Shown here piece after piece: positions 44,240 through 56,837 of a stretch of DNA of 64,000 nucleotides (its first letter is position 1; each line of letters opens with the position of its first letter). Both the position numbers and the translations under genes were made by a program. Origin of the DNA: Streptomyces collinus Tu 365 (lineage in GTDB: Bacteria; Actinomycetota; Actinomycetes; Streptomycetales; Streptomycetaceae); the NCBI RefSeq assembly GCF_000444875.1, contig NC_021985.1, forward strand, positions 7,274,170-7,338,169, written 5' to 3'. The notes under the pieces were generated by a model, which did no database searches, was not told where the DNA came from, and saw nothing but the letters and a program-made list of their open reading frames with translations.

Positions 44240-44534
44240 CGGAGAGAGCGGGCGGTGCACGGTGGCCGTGCGCTCGCTCTTCACCCCACGGGCCGGTCAT
44301 CCGTGGCGGTCGCCTCCGTACGGCCCGCCGGTCCGTGGCGTGGCGCGGCCGAGTCGAACGTCGCGCAGAACCCTGAGGTAGCCCGCCGCGAGCCGCGAAC
44401 GCCGCCTCCTGTCCTCGCAGACCGACCGTCGCTGTCGCTTTTCGACCCGGTGGGCGCAGGCGGGGCGGCCGGGCGAGGAGCCACTCTGGGGCCTGTCGGG
44501 ACCGCACGGCGGTCCGTCGGCGGAAGGAGTGGCG
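44240..44534. other. upstream region of the chaperone operon
   Basis: No gene is supported here. The HspR operator (HAIR, CTTGAGT-N7-ACTCAAG), which controls the primary dnaK and clpB operons of Streptomyces, was searched for by eye through 44221-44771 and not found. No CIRCE element is present either. The promoter of the operon should lie here or just after. Confidence 0.5.
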
Positions 44535-44690
44535 ATGACCGGGCAGGTCCGCGGAACGTTGCCGTACGCGACGGCCGCCCTTCACGGCGCAGCCACGGGA
44601 GCGCTGCCCGGCGTACTCGCCTCCGGTCTGCCCCTCGCCCCGTACGGGCCCCGGGGCGGCCGCCCGCGCAGCGGCCCCGCCCTCAGCTGA
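44535..44690 (+). CDS. possible small protein upstream of dnaK (51 aa)
   Basis: An ATG with GGAAGGAG seven bases upstream opens 51 codons ending in TGA at 44688-44690. The peptide is neutral, with an Ala/Gly/Leu stretch (TAALHGAATGALPGVLASGL) followed by a basic Pro/Arg/Gly tail. Nearly all third positions are G or C, as in real genes here. The same type of box (GGAAGGAG) precedes dnaK 81 bases later. No family is recognised; it could be a small membrane-associated protein, a translated leader or chance. Confidence 0.4.
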   Translation: MTGQVRGTLPYATAALHGAATGALPGVLASGLPLAPYGPRGGRPRSGPALS

Positions 44691-44771
44691 ACGAGTTTCG
44701 AAGCCGGGCGGACAGGGCCCGGAGGATGAGCGGTCGCCGACGGACGTCGACCGCCGCGGAAGGAGTTCCTC

Positions 44772-46676
<1,905 letters not shown>

Positions 46677-46686
46677 GGTATCCGCC

Positions 46687-47271
46687 ATGCCGATCCCTCC
46701 CCAGGACCGATCGTCCGACCTACCGCCCGAAGGCGCCGGACAACCGCCGCAGGGCAACCTGCCCGAGCCCGCGCCGCCGACCGCGGAGGCCGAACCGGGG
46801 CCCGACGCGGCCACCGGTCCGGCCGGGGGCGAGGACGAGTACACGGCCGCGCTGAAAGAGCTCGAGGACCGCTGGCGGCGTGCTCTCGCCGATCTGGACA
46901 ACCTGCGCAAGCGACATGCCAGGGAACTGGACCGGGAGCGCGCGGTCGAACGCGCCCGCACGGCGGCGGCCTTCCTTCCCGTCATCGACAACCTCGAACT
47001 GGCCCTGCACCACGCGGGCTCCGACCCCGGGGCGATCGTCGAGGGGGTGCGCGCCGTACGCGACCAGGCCGTGTCCCTCCTTGAACGCCTCGGTTACGAG
47101 CGTCACGCCGAGACCGGCGTCCCGTTCGACCCCTCCCGGCACGAGGTCGTCGGCGTGGTCCAGGACCCCGACGCCGAACCGAACACCGTGGCGCAGGTGC
47201 TGCGCCCCGGCTACGGCGAGGCCGAGCGGCAGCTGAGGCCGGCCGCCGTGACCGTGGCCAAGCGGGAGTGA
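46687..47271 (+). CDS. grpE: nucleotide exchange factor GrpE
   Basis: This 194-residue protein has a Pro/Glu-rich disordered N-terminus, a long helix with RWRRALADLDNLRKRHAREL, the family core LPVIDNLELALHH and the C-terminal beta domain ending RPAAVTVAKRE. It releases ADP from DnaK. The ATG at 46687 (MPIPPQ) is chosen over an earlier in-frame start inside dnaK. It lies 10 bases after dnaK and 6 bases before dnaJ. Confidence 0.92.
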   Translation: MPIPPQDRSSDLPPEGAGQPPQGNLPEPAPPTAEAEPGPDAATGPAGGEDEYTAALKELEDRWRRALADLDNLRKRHARELDRERAVERARTAAAFLPVIDNLELALHHAGSDPGAIVEGVRAVRDQAVSLLERLGYERHAETGVPFDPSRHEVVGVVQDPDAEPNTVAQVLRPGYGEAERQLRPAAVTVAKRE

Positions 47272-47277
47272 GCGGCC

Positions 47278-48216
47278 ATGGCACGCGACTTCTACGAGGT
47301 TCTCGGGGTCCCGCGGGACGCCGACAAGGACGAGATCCAGCGGGCGTACCGCAAGCTGGCCCGCAAATACCACCCCGACGTCAACAAGGACCCCGCGGCG
47401 GAGGAGCGGTTCAAGGAGATCAACGAGGCCTTCAGCGTCCTGTCCGACCCGAACCAGCGGGGCCGTTACGACCGCTTCGGCGAGGACTTCCGGCAGGTCC
47501 CCGAGGACTGGGAGGAGCGGGTAGGTGCCGGCGCGGGACCCGGCGGCGGCTTCCGCTGGTCCACCGGGGGCGGCCCCCGGGGCCGGTACGCCACCAGTGG
47601 CTTCGGCGCGGAGGGTGTCGACATCGACGACCTGTTCGGCTCGTTCTTCGGGGGCGCCGGACGGATGCGGGTCCCCGGAGCTGACCAGGAGGCCGAACTG
47701 CCGCTCACCGTCGAGGAGGCCTACCGCGGAGGCCGCCGCACCATCACGCTCGCCGATTCCACGGGGCAGCCGCGGCGGTACGAGGTCGATGTGCCACCGG
47801 GTGTCACCGACGGGCAGCGTATCCGCCTGGCGGGCGAGGGCGGCCGGGGCAACGGTGACGCCCCCGCGGGAGACCTGTACCTGCGGGTGCGGATCCAGCC
47901 GCACCCCCAGTTCCGCCTCGACGGCCGGAACGTGTACGTGCAGCTTCCGGTCACCCCCTGGGAGGCCGCGCTGGGCGGGACGGTTCCGGTGCCCACGCCG
48001 AGCGGGGCGACGGCGAAGGTGGGCGTGCCCGCGGGCTCGTCCAGCGGCCGGCGGCTGCGGCTGCGCGGTGAGGGCATGCCGAACCCGCGAGGCACGAACG
48101 GCGACCTCTACGCCGAGCTCCGGATCATGGTGCCGTCCAGGCTCAGCGACCGGGAGCGGGCCCTTTTCGAGGAGCTCGCCGCCGTCTCCTCGTTCGACCC
48201 CAGGAGGACACGATGA
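47278..48216 (+). CDS. dnaJ: DnaJ-family co-chaperone, CbpA type (no zinc domain)
   Basis: This 312-residue J-protein starts with a J domain (FYEVLGVPRDADKDEIQRAY; HPD in KYHPDVNKDP), followed by a Gly/Phe/Arg-rich linker (GAGAGPGGGFRW) and two C-terminal beta domains. The four-repeat CxxCxGxG zinc region of classic DnaJ is absent, so it is a class B/CbpA protein. The next gene encodes a CbpM-like partner, which supports this. Its stop overlaps that gene by ATGA. Confidence 0.9.
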   Translation: MARDFYEVLGVPRDADKDEIQRAYRKLARKYHPDVNKDPAAEERFKEINEAFSVLSDPNQRGRYDRFGEDFRQVPEDWEERVGAGAGPGGGFRWSTGGGPRGRYATSGFGAEGVDIDDLFGSFFGGAGRMRVPGADQEAELPLTVEEAYRGGRRTITLADSTGQPRRYEVDVPPGVTDGQRIRLAGEGGRGNGDAPAGDLYLRVRIQPHPQFRLDGRNVYVQLPVTPWEAALGGTVPVPTPSGATAKVGVPAGSSSGRRLRLRGEGMPNPRGTNGDLYAELRIMVPSRLSDRERALFEELAAVSSFDPRRTR

Positions 48217-48577
48217 GTGACCCACACGCCGAGGCGCGCCAAGCGTCCCGGCTGACGGCTCCCGCGCCGGCCCGCGTCCGGTACGCGATCGTGCCGGTGC
48301 CCAGGCTCTCTCTGCAGACCGTGGCCCGCCGCTCCGGGGTCCATCCCGACCTCATCCGCCGGTTCGTCGCCCTCGGCCTGGTCGACGCGGAACGCGATTC
48401 CGCGGGGCGGCTGGTGTTCGACCCCACGGCCCCGGCGGTTCTCGCCCGTATCCAGCGGCTGCGCACCGGACTGTGCCTCAACTACGCATCCATCGGCCTG
48501 GTGCTCGACCTGCTCGACCGCATCAGCCTGCTCGAAGCCGCCCTGCGCGGCCGCGGCACGAGGAGTGAAACACCCCC

Positions 48578-48587
<10 letters not shown>
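48213..48587 (+). CDS. CbpM/MerR-like chaperone modulator
   Basis: This 124-residue protein has a MerR-type helix-turn-helix ([20 protein letters not shown], then [13 protein letters not shown]) and a C-terminal helix pair ([20 protein letters not shown]). CbpM proteins have this fold and inhibit CbpA; HspR, the heat-shock repressor, is a close relative and occupies the same place in the standard dnaK operon. Without the HspR operator upstream, the CbpM role is preferred, but a DNA-binding repressor role is possible. It overlaps dnaJ by 4 and clpB by 10 bases. Confidence 0.75.
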
Positions 48588-51213
<2,626 letters not shown>

Positions 51214-51217
<4 letters not shown>

Positions 51218-51660
51218 GTACGATGCAGGCGACGACCGTCCGTTGTCCCCACTGCGGGCGCACCAACCGGGTGCCCGTGGCCGCGGAGGGCCGCCCCAAG
51301 TGCGGCCACTGCAAGCAGCCCCTACCGTGGATGGTGGACGCGGGCGACGACGACTTCACCGAGGTCGCCGAGCGGGCCGACGTCCCCGTCGTGGTCGACC
51401 TGTGGGCCACCTGGTGCGGCCCCTGCCGCATGGTCAGCCCCGCACTGGAGAAGGTCGCCACCGATCTCGCGGGCCGCATCAAACTCGTCAAGGTCGACGT
51501 CGACAAGAACCCGCGACTGTCGCGGCGTTTCGAGGTCCAGGCCGTACCGACCCTGCTGATCCTCGACCGGGGCGAGACGGTCGCCCGGCAGGCGGGGGCG
51601 GCGCCCGCCCCCGCTCTGCGCCGGTGGGTGGAACAGTCGATCACCACCCGGAAAGGGTGA
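51214..51660 (+). CDS. thioredoxin 2 (zinc-ribbon, TrxC type)
   Basis: This 148-residue thioredoxin has the active site WATWCGPC (Cys68 and Cys71) and an N-terminal zinc ribbon with two cysteine pairs (CPHC at 11-14; CGHC at 30-33), as in E. coli TrxC. Such thioredoxins keep cytosolic thiols reduced during oxidative stress. Its start overlaps the clpB stop (ATGA), so it is made with the disaggregase, which suggests coupling of refolding and disulfide repair. Confidence 0.9.
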
Positions 51661-51665
51661 TTGGG

Positions 51666-51929
51666 ATGACCCTGCACGCAGACCCCCACCTCGCGCTCGT
51701 CCGGCCGGTCCAGCCGCTGACTCCAGAAGGGTGTCAGGAGTGTCTGATGCTCGGCTCCCCGTGGGTCCACCTCAGGCTCTGCCTGACGTGCGGGCACGTG
51801 GGCTGCTGCGACTCCTCGCCGAACAAGCACGCGCGCAAGCACGCGGCCGCCGTCGCCCATCCGATCGTGCAGTCGTTCCAGCCCGGCGAGGATTGGCGCT
51901 GGTGCTTCGTTCACGAGGCGTTCGTCTGA
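51666..51929 (+). CDS. UBP-type zinc-finger protein
   Basis: This 87-residue protein is a stand-alone UBP (ZnF-UBP) domain. It has the characteristic Cys/His spacing: CQEC (23-26), CLTCGHVGCCD (39-49), and several histidines in NKHARKHAAAVAHP. Bacterial members are widespread in actinobacteria, but their role is unknown; the eukaryotic domain binds ubiquitin tails, which does not apply directly here. It lies 5 bases after thioredoxin and overlaps the next gene by one base (TGATG). Confidence 0.85.
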   Translation: MTLHADPHLALVRPVQPLTPEGCQECLMLGSPWVHLRLCLTCGHVGCCDSSPNKHARKHAAAVAHPIVQSFQPGEDWRWCFVHEAFV

Positions 51930-53740
51930 TGTCCGGCGACCGGTCGCTGCCGGGCGAAGAACCCGTGCCGGAGAAAACGGACGAGGCCGCCTTCTGGGAG
52001 ACCCCGGACATCCACGGCGCGTACCCGCGCCTCACGGAGGACCAGATAGCACGGCTGGCGGAGCACGGGGAACGCCGGACCACGGCTCCGAACGACGTGC
52101 TGATCCGGGAGGGGGAGCGCTGCGAGACGTTCTTCGTCGTCCTCAGCGGTACCGTCGCCGTCGTCGAGGACCACGGCACTCCCCAGGAGCACGTGCTGCG
52201 CGTGCACGGCCCCGGTCGCTTCATCGGCGAACTCGGCCTGCTGTACGGCCAAGTGGCCTTCTACACCGCTGTCGCCAGGGACCCGGGCGAGGTCCTTGTC
52301 ATCTCCCTGGACCAGTTGCGCCACCTGGTGTCCCAGGACTCCACCCTCGGGGACGTCGTGCTGCGCGCCTGTCTGTGCCGTCGCGCGCTGCTCGTCGGAC
52401 AGGGCGCCGGCTTCCGCATCATCGGCTCGCGCTACTCGCCCGACACCAGACGTCTGCGCGAGTTCGCCGTGCGCAACCGGCTGCCGCACCGCTGGATCGA
52501 TCTGGAGACCGACGAGGAGGCCGAGGAGCTGCTGCGCCGCTTCGGGGTCGGCCCGGAGGAGACACCGCTCGTCATCTGGCGGGACACCACCTTGTTGCGC
52601 AACCCCAGCAACGCGGAACTGGCCCGGCTCATCGGCCTGCCGTCACTGCCCGCCGGAAACCGGCACGGCGACGTCCTCATCGTGGGCTCCGGACCCGCCG
52701 GCCTCGCCGCCGCGGTGTACGCCGCCTCCGAGGGCCTGAGCACCACGGTGGTGGAGGCCATGGCGGCCGGCGGCCAGGCCGGCACGTCGTCCCGCATCGA
52801 GAACCTGCTCGGCTTCCCGTCCGGCATCTCCGGCGCCGAACTCACCGAACGGGCTGTGCTCCAGGCCGAGAAGTTCGGCGCCGGGATCAGCCTTCCCCTG
52901 GAGGCGACCGGTCTCCATCCCAAGGACGACGACCACTACGTCGTGGCCTTCGCCGACGGCGGTGAGATCGCCGCCCGCGCCGTCGTCCTGGCCATGGGTG
53001 CCCGCTACCGCCGGCTCCAGGTGCCCGGCATCGAACGCCTGGAGGGAACGAGCGTGCACTACTCGGCGACCGTCTACGAGGCCCAGCAGTGCGGCGCGGA
53101 CCCGGTGGCCGTCGTCGGCGGAGGCAACTCGGCGGGCCAGGCGGTGCTGTTCCTCGCCGGGTACGCGCCGAAGGTGCACCTGCTGGTCCGAGGAGCCAGC
53201 CTCGAGGCCAACATGTCCCGCTACCTGATCGACCAGGTCGAGCGCCATCCGCGGGTGGAGGTCATGCTGCACACCGAGGTCACCGAGGTCATCGGCCAGG
53301 AAGTGCTGGAGGAGCTCGACGTGGTCGACAACCGCACGGGCGGCCACCGCCGGCTCGCGGTACGGAGCCTGTTCGTCTTCACCGGCGCCGACCCTCACAC
53401 CGAGTGGCTCGCCGGCACCCTCGCCCTGGACTCCCGCGGCTTCGTCCTCACCGGGCCGGAGGCCCAGGAAGCCTGTGCCACCCCCGAGGTGTGGCACGGC
53501 CGCGGGCGCTCGTGCATGACCCTGGAGACCAGCCTGCCCGGGGTCTTCGCGGTGGGGGACGTCCGTAGCGGCTCGGTGAAGCGGGTGGCCTCCGCGGCCG
53601 GTGAGGGCGCGATGGCCATCCACTTCGTGCACCGGCACCTCGGGCACTCGGCCGTACCCGGCACCGGCACGCCGGCTGTCACGGGCCACTCGGACGTCTC
53701 CCCACGCCTACGTCACAAGGAGTCCGCCTGGCTCGCGTGA
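51929..53740 (+). CDS. cNMP-binding domain fused to thioredoxin-reductase-like flavoprotein
   Basis: This 603-residue protein has an N-terminal cyclic-nucleotide-binding domain (about 30-150; FFVVLSGTVAVVEDH, FIGELGLLYGQ), a linker domain (about 160-240) and a thioredoxin-reductase-like flavoprotein (about 245-560). The FAD motif VLIVGSGPAGLAAAVYA (near 249) and NADPH motif VAVVGGGNSAGQAVLF (near 393) are intact. The usual CATC redox disulfide before the NADPH motif is replaced by SATV (near 378), so it cannot reduce thioredoxin by the standard route. It may use another acceptor or act as an NADPH/redox sensor gated by a nucleotide. It is the last gene of the chaperone-redox operon. Confidence 0.85.
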   Translation: MSGDRSLPGEEPVPEKTDEAAFWETPDIHGAYPRLTEDQIARLAEHGERRTTAPNDVLIREGERCETFFVVLSGTVAVVEDHGTPQEHVLRVHGPGRFIGELGLLYGQVAFYTAVARDPGEVLVISLDQLRHLVSQDSTLGDVVLRACLCRRALLVGQGAGFRIIGSRYSPDTRRLREFAVRNRLPHRWIDLETDEEAEELLRRFGVGPEETPLVIWRDTTLLRNPSNAELARLIGLPSLPAGNRHGDVLIVGSGPAGLAAAVYAASEGLSTTVVEAMAAGGQAGTSSRIENLLGFPSGISGAELTERAVLQAEKFGAGISLPLEATGLHPKDDDHYVVAFADGGEIAARAVVLAMGARYRRLQVPGIERLEGTSVHYSATVYEAQQCGADPVAVVGGGNSAGQAVLFLAGYAPKVHLLVRGASLEANMSRYLIDQVERHPRVEVMLHTEVTEVIGQEVLEELDVVDNRTGGHRRLAVRSLFVFTGADPHTEWLAGTLALDSRGFVLTGPEAQEACATPEVWHGRGRSCMTLETSLPGVFAVGDVRSGSVKRVASAAGEGAMAIHFVHRHLGHSAVPGTGTPAVTGHSDVSPRLRHKESAWLA

Positions 53741-53811
53741 CGAATGGCGGACGATGAGAGGAGGCGGAGACGTTCTCCGTGTCCGCAATGCAAGACCTGC
53801 CCGGGAACTTC

Positions 53812-53849
53812 TTGACCAGCCTGGTGGACATCTGCTGAACTCCCGAACC
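53812..53849 (+). promoter_or_regulatory. promoter of the first sulfur unit, -35 TTGACC
   Basis: TTGACC at 53812-53817 lies 38 bases before the leader-peptide ATG. TGAACT (53836-53841) is a weak -10 candidate at 18-base spacing. This would put transcription start at the ATG itself, giving a leaderless message. The second sulfur unit has the same arrangement, including CTTGACC and a nearby CCGGG. Confidence 0.5.
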
Positions 53850-53927
53850 ATGAACCCGCGCGTGGACCTGACCCGGCGGCGCCACATCGATCTGGCGCAC
53901 GTCTCCAGCGCGTTCTGTTGTCGCTGA
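53850..53927 (+). CDS. cysteine-ending leader peptide of the first organosulfur operon
   Basis: A 25-codon gene encodes a peptide containing DLTRRRHIDLAHVSSAFCCR. Short peptides with the LTRRxHxDLxxVSSAxC pattern are annotated as putative leader peptides before sulfur genes in Streptomyces (recalled, not searched). The tandem Cys codons near the end could stall ribosomes when cysteine is scarce and so control downstream transcription. No Shine-Dalgarno sequence precedes it, which fits a leaderless transcript. The near-identical peptide at 60391 supports that it is real. Confidence 0.8.
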   Translation: MNPRVDLTRRRHIDLAHVSSAFCCR

Positions 53928-54279
53928 CCCGGGAAGTGCTCCCCGGCGGCGGCCGGTGTGCGCCCATGGCGCGTGCCTGGCAGCGGCGGTGCGAAGCCGC
54001 CGGCACTGCGATGCCTCCCCGGGGGATCGGCGTCTCCACCTTCTGAGGGCTCTTCCTCTCCTCTCCTTCTCGCCGAGCCGGCAGCCTGTTCGCGCACGCC
54101 GACGCGGTCGCTGAGAACGCGGCCGTAGCGGTCCTGCGGCCAGGTGCTCTCCTCTGCGCCGCCCGGCCCAGCGTTCCGCACGTGGTCGAGCAGTCCCGCA
54201 CGGTGCCGGCCCCCTTCACCCGACGTCCTGTTCTCCAGCACCCCTTGGCGTGCCCCATCTGCCCGGGAGGGACCCCCTC
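53928..54279 (+). promoter_or_regulatory. leader region between the leader peptide and the dioxygenase gene, possible attenuator
   Basis: These 352 bases carry no gene. A compound hairpin at 53973-54006 pairs GTGCC with GGCAC around CGGCGG/CCGCCG, starting 46 bases after the leader stop. Downstream, about 54050-54072 is a nearly purine-free C/T tract (CTCTTCCTCTCC...), of the type Rho can load on. Either feature could cause premature termination set by leader translation. GGGAGG precedes the dioxygenase ATG at 54280. Confidence 0.4.
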
Positions 54280-55176
54280 ATGCCTCCGTCCATCCGCAAA
54301 CTCACCGGCCGCATCGGCGCGGTCGTCGAGGGTGTCGACCTCACGGCGCCGCCCGACCCCCTGACGGTCACGGCGCTGCGTGACGCCCTCAACCAGCACA
54401 AGGCGATCGTGTTCGACGACGTGAACCTCGACCATGCCGGTCAGGAACGGGTGGCCGGCTGGTTCGGCGAGCTCACCACCGCGCACCCGAACGTGCCGGC
54501 CGCCGACGGTACGACGAACGTGCTCGCCGTCGACAGCGAGACGTCCAAGGCCAACGAGTGGCACACGGACGTCTCCTTCGTGGTCAATCCACCGCAGGCC
54601 ACCACGCTGCGGTCGGTCGTGACCACGCCGTACGGCGGCGAGACGCTCATCGCGAACGCTGCCGCGGCCTATCGCGACCTGCCCGAACCGCTGCGGGCCC
54701 TCGCGGACTCGCTGCGCGTCGTACACACCAACCGGTACGACTACGCGCGTCCTTCGGCCACGACGGCACAGCGACAGGAGTACGACCGGATATTCGCCTC
54801 GACGCCGTACGAAGCGGAGCACCCGGTCGTGCGGGTACATCCGCTGACGGGCGAACGCGGTTTGTTCATTGGCGGGTTCGCCCAGCACATCGTCGGCCTG
54901 TCGCGCAGTGAGTCGGCCGGACTGCTGCGCCTCTTCCAGTCGTACGTGACCCGCCCGGAGAACATCTTGCGCTGGACCTGGGCGCCCGGCCAACTGCTGA
55001 TCTTCGACAACCGCATCACCCAGCACTACGGGGTGGACAACTACGACGACCACCCCCGCCGCCTGAACCGGGTGACGATCGCCGGAGACGTTCCGGTCGG
55101 CGTCGACGGACGCCGCAGCGAACAACTCGTCGGCGACGCCTCGCACTACAGCAGGGTGCTGGAGGTGGCGGCATGA
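54280..55176 (+). CDS. TauD/TfdA-family Fe(II)/2-oxoglutarate dioxygenase
   Basis: This 298-residue enzyme has the TauD fold: the iron ligands WHTDVSF (His94, Asp96) and the distal His in RITQHYGVDNY (about 248), with the 2-oxoglutarate arginine in RRLNRVTI. TauD-type enzymes hydroxylate taurine or alkyl sulfonates/sulfates to release sulfite or sulfate. The ATG at 54280 with GGGAGG upstream is chosen over an in-frame ATG 30 bases earlier. The transporter genes follow with overlap, so it belongs to a sulfonate or sulfate-ester use operon. Confidence 0.9.
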   Translation: MPPSIRKLTGRIGAVVEGVDLTAPPDPLTVTALRDALNQHKAIVFDDVNLDHAGQERVAGWFGELTTAHPNVPAADGTTNVLAVDSETSKANEWHTDVSFVVNPPQATTLRSVVTTPYGGETLIANAAAAYRDLPEPLRALADSLRVVHTNRYDYARPSATTAQRQEYDRIFASTPYEAEHPVVRVHPLTGERGLFIGGFAQHIVGLSRSESAGLLRLFQSYVTRPENILRWTWAPGQLLIFDNRITQHYGVDNYDDHPRRLNRVTIAGDVPVGVDGRRSEQLVGDASHYSRVLEVAA

Positions 55177-56066
55177 CCGAGCTCAGCCTCAAGGCGCCCG
55201 CCGTCGGCGAGAGCCCGGACACCCGGCCGACGAGCACGCGGGAACGCGAGGTGTTCCTGCCGCGCGACGCCCGCCGTCGAACGCCGATCAGCACACTCCG
55301 CGAACGCCTGCGCTGGCCGCTGGGCATCCACACGACTCCCGTCGTGATCCTCATCGCCTGGGAGGTGCTCGCCCGGGCCGGAGTGCTGGCGAAGACCTAC
55401 GCTCCGGCACCGACCTCCATCGTGAAGTCCGCCGCCGATCTGTGGCAGCAGGGCGTTCTCGGGCCCGACCTGGCCATCTCGCTGCAGCGGGCCGGCACCG
55501 GTCTCGCCATCGGGCTGACGGTGGGCGTCATCACCGGCGTGCTCGGCGGGCTGCTGCGCAGCGGTGAGTACCTGTTCAACGGCCTGGTGCAGGTGCTCAA
55601 CACGATCCCTCTCCTCGCGGTGCTGCCGCTGATGATCGTGTGGTTCGGCATCGACGAGCTCACCAAGGTGCTGCTGATCTCCTTCGGCGCCGGCGTCCCG
55701 ATGTACCTCAACCTGTTCGCCGCGATCCGGGGGGTCGACCAGCGACTGATCGAGATGGCACGCACGACGGGCGCGGGCACCTGGCGCCTGGTGACGCGGG
55801 TGCTGGTACCCGGAGCCCTGCCGGGCTTCCTGGTCGGTCTGAGGTTCTCCCTGGCGTACAGCGTGCTGGGCCTCGTCGCCGCCGAAACGGTCAACGCCGA
55901 CCAGGGACTCGGCTTCCTCATCACTCAGGGGCAGACCTACCTCCAGACCAACCAGGTCTTCGTGGGGCTGGTGATCTACTCGCTCCTCGGTCTGCTCGCC
56001 GACCAGTTCGTCCGGGCTCTCGAGCGGGTGCTGCTGCGGTGGCGACCCAGTTATGAGGCGTCATGA
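55173..56066 (+). CDS. ssuC: ABC transporter permease, SsuC type
   Basis: This 297-residue permease has a long hydrophilic N-terminal extension (about 50 residues) and six membrane helices. The coupling segment is DQRLIEMARTTGAGTWRLVT, typical of the sulfonate/nitrate/taurine group. It overlaps the dioxygenase by ATGA and the ATPase by ATGA. Confidence 0.88.
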   Translation: MTELSLKAPAVGESPDTRPTSTREREVFLPRDARRRTPISTLRERLRWPLGIHTTPVVILIAWEVLARAGVLAKTYAPAPTSIVKSAADLWQQGVLGPDLAISLQRAGTGLAIGLTVGVITGVLGGLLRSGEYLFNGLVQVLNTIPLLAVLPLMIVWFGIDELTKVLLISFGAGVPMYLNLFAAIRGVDQRLIEMARTTGAGTWRLVTRVLVPGALPGFLVGLRFSLAYSVLGLVAAETVNADQGLGFLITQGQTYLQTNQVFVGLVIYSLLGLLADQFVRALERVLLRWRPSYEAS

Positions 56067-56794
56067 GCAGCGCAGTCGCGACCGGGCCCCGCCGGCAGAC
56101 CGGGGTCGCCGTCGAGCAGGTGGTCCGTCGGTTCGGTGACCGGGTGGTGCTCGACCACCTCGACCTCACGATCGCCGACGAGGAGTTGGTGATCCTGCTC
56201 GGCCCGTCCGGCTGCGGCAAGAGCACTCTTCTGCGTCTGCTCGCCGGACTGGACCGGCCCGACGGAGGGCGCGTGGAGGTCCCGGCGCGGCGTGCGATCG
56301 TCTTCCAGGCCGACCGGCTGCTGCCGTGGCAACGGGTCCTGCGCAACGTCACGCTCGGCCTGCACGGACCCGACGCCGACCGACGGGCCCGCGACGTGCT
56401 CGCCGAGGTCGGACTCTCCGGCCGTGAGAAGGCATGGCCCAAGGAGCTCTCCGGGGGCGAGGCCCAGCGGGTGTCGCTCGCGCGAGCACTGGTCTCCGAA
56501 CCCGAACTGGTGTTGCTCGACGAGCCGTTCGCGGCCCTCGACGCCATCACGCGGCTGCGCATGCACGACCTCGTACGCGCGCTGCGGACCAGGCACCACG
56601 CCGCCATGCTGCTCGTCACCCACGACGTCGACGAGGCGATCGCCCTGGCGGACCGCATCGTCGTCATGAGCGACGGCCGCATCGGCACCTCACACGACGT
56701 GCACCTGTCTGCCGCGGACCGTGAGGCGAGCATCGCACGCGAGGAACTCCGCGCCAGGCTCCTGGAAGACCTCGGCCTCGCCGGCCAGCACTGA
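56063..56794 (+). CDS. ssuB: ABC transporter ATPase, SsuB type
   Basis: This 243-residue ATPase has Walker A GPSGCGKSTLLRLLAG, signature LSGGEAQRVSLARAL, Walker B LVLLDEPFAALDAI and the H-loop LVTHDVDEAI. It belongs to the nitrate/sulfonate/taurine ATPases and would power import through the SsuC-type permease. Its start overlaps the permease gene. Confidence 0.9.
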   Translation: MSSAVATGPRRQTGVAVEQVVRRFGDRVVLDHLDLTIADEELVILLGPSGCGKSTLLRLLAGLDRPDGGRVEVPARRAIVFQADRLLPWQRVLRNVTLGLHGPDADRRARDVLAEVGLSGREKAWPKELSGGEAQRVSLARALVSEPELVLLDEPFAALDAITRLRMHDLVRALRTRHHAAMLLVTHDVDEAIALADRIVVMSDGRIGTSHDVHLSAADREASIAREELRARLLEDLGLAGQH

Positions 56795-56837
56795 CCTTCC
56801 CGAACACCCTCACCCAGCACAGAAAGCACGACAACCC

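Noticed and set aside
44221-44771. Search for HspR (HAIR) or CIRCE operators upstream of dnaK
   Set aside because: No CTTGAGT-N7-ACTCAAG or CIRCE-like repeat was found; the nearby CGACGGC/GCCGTCG repeat is a compact hairpin fitting a terminator.
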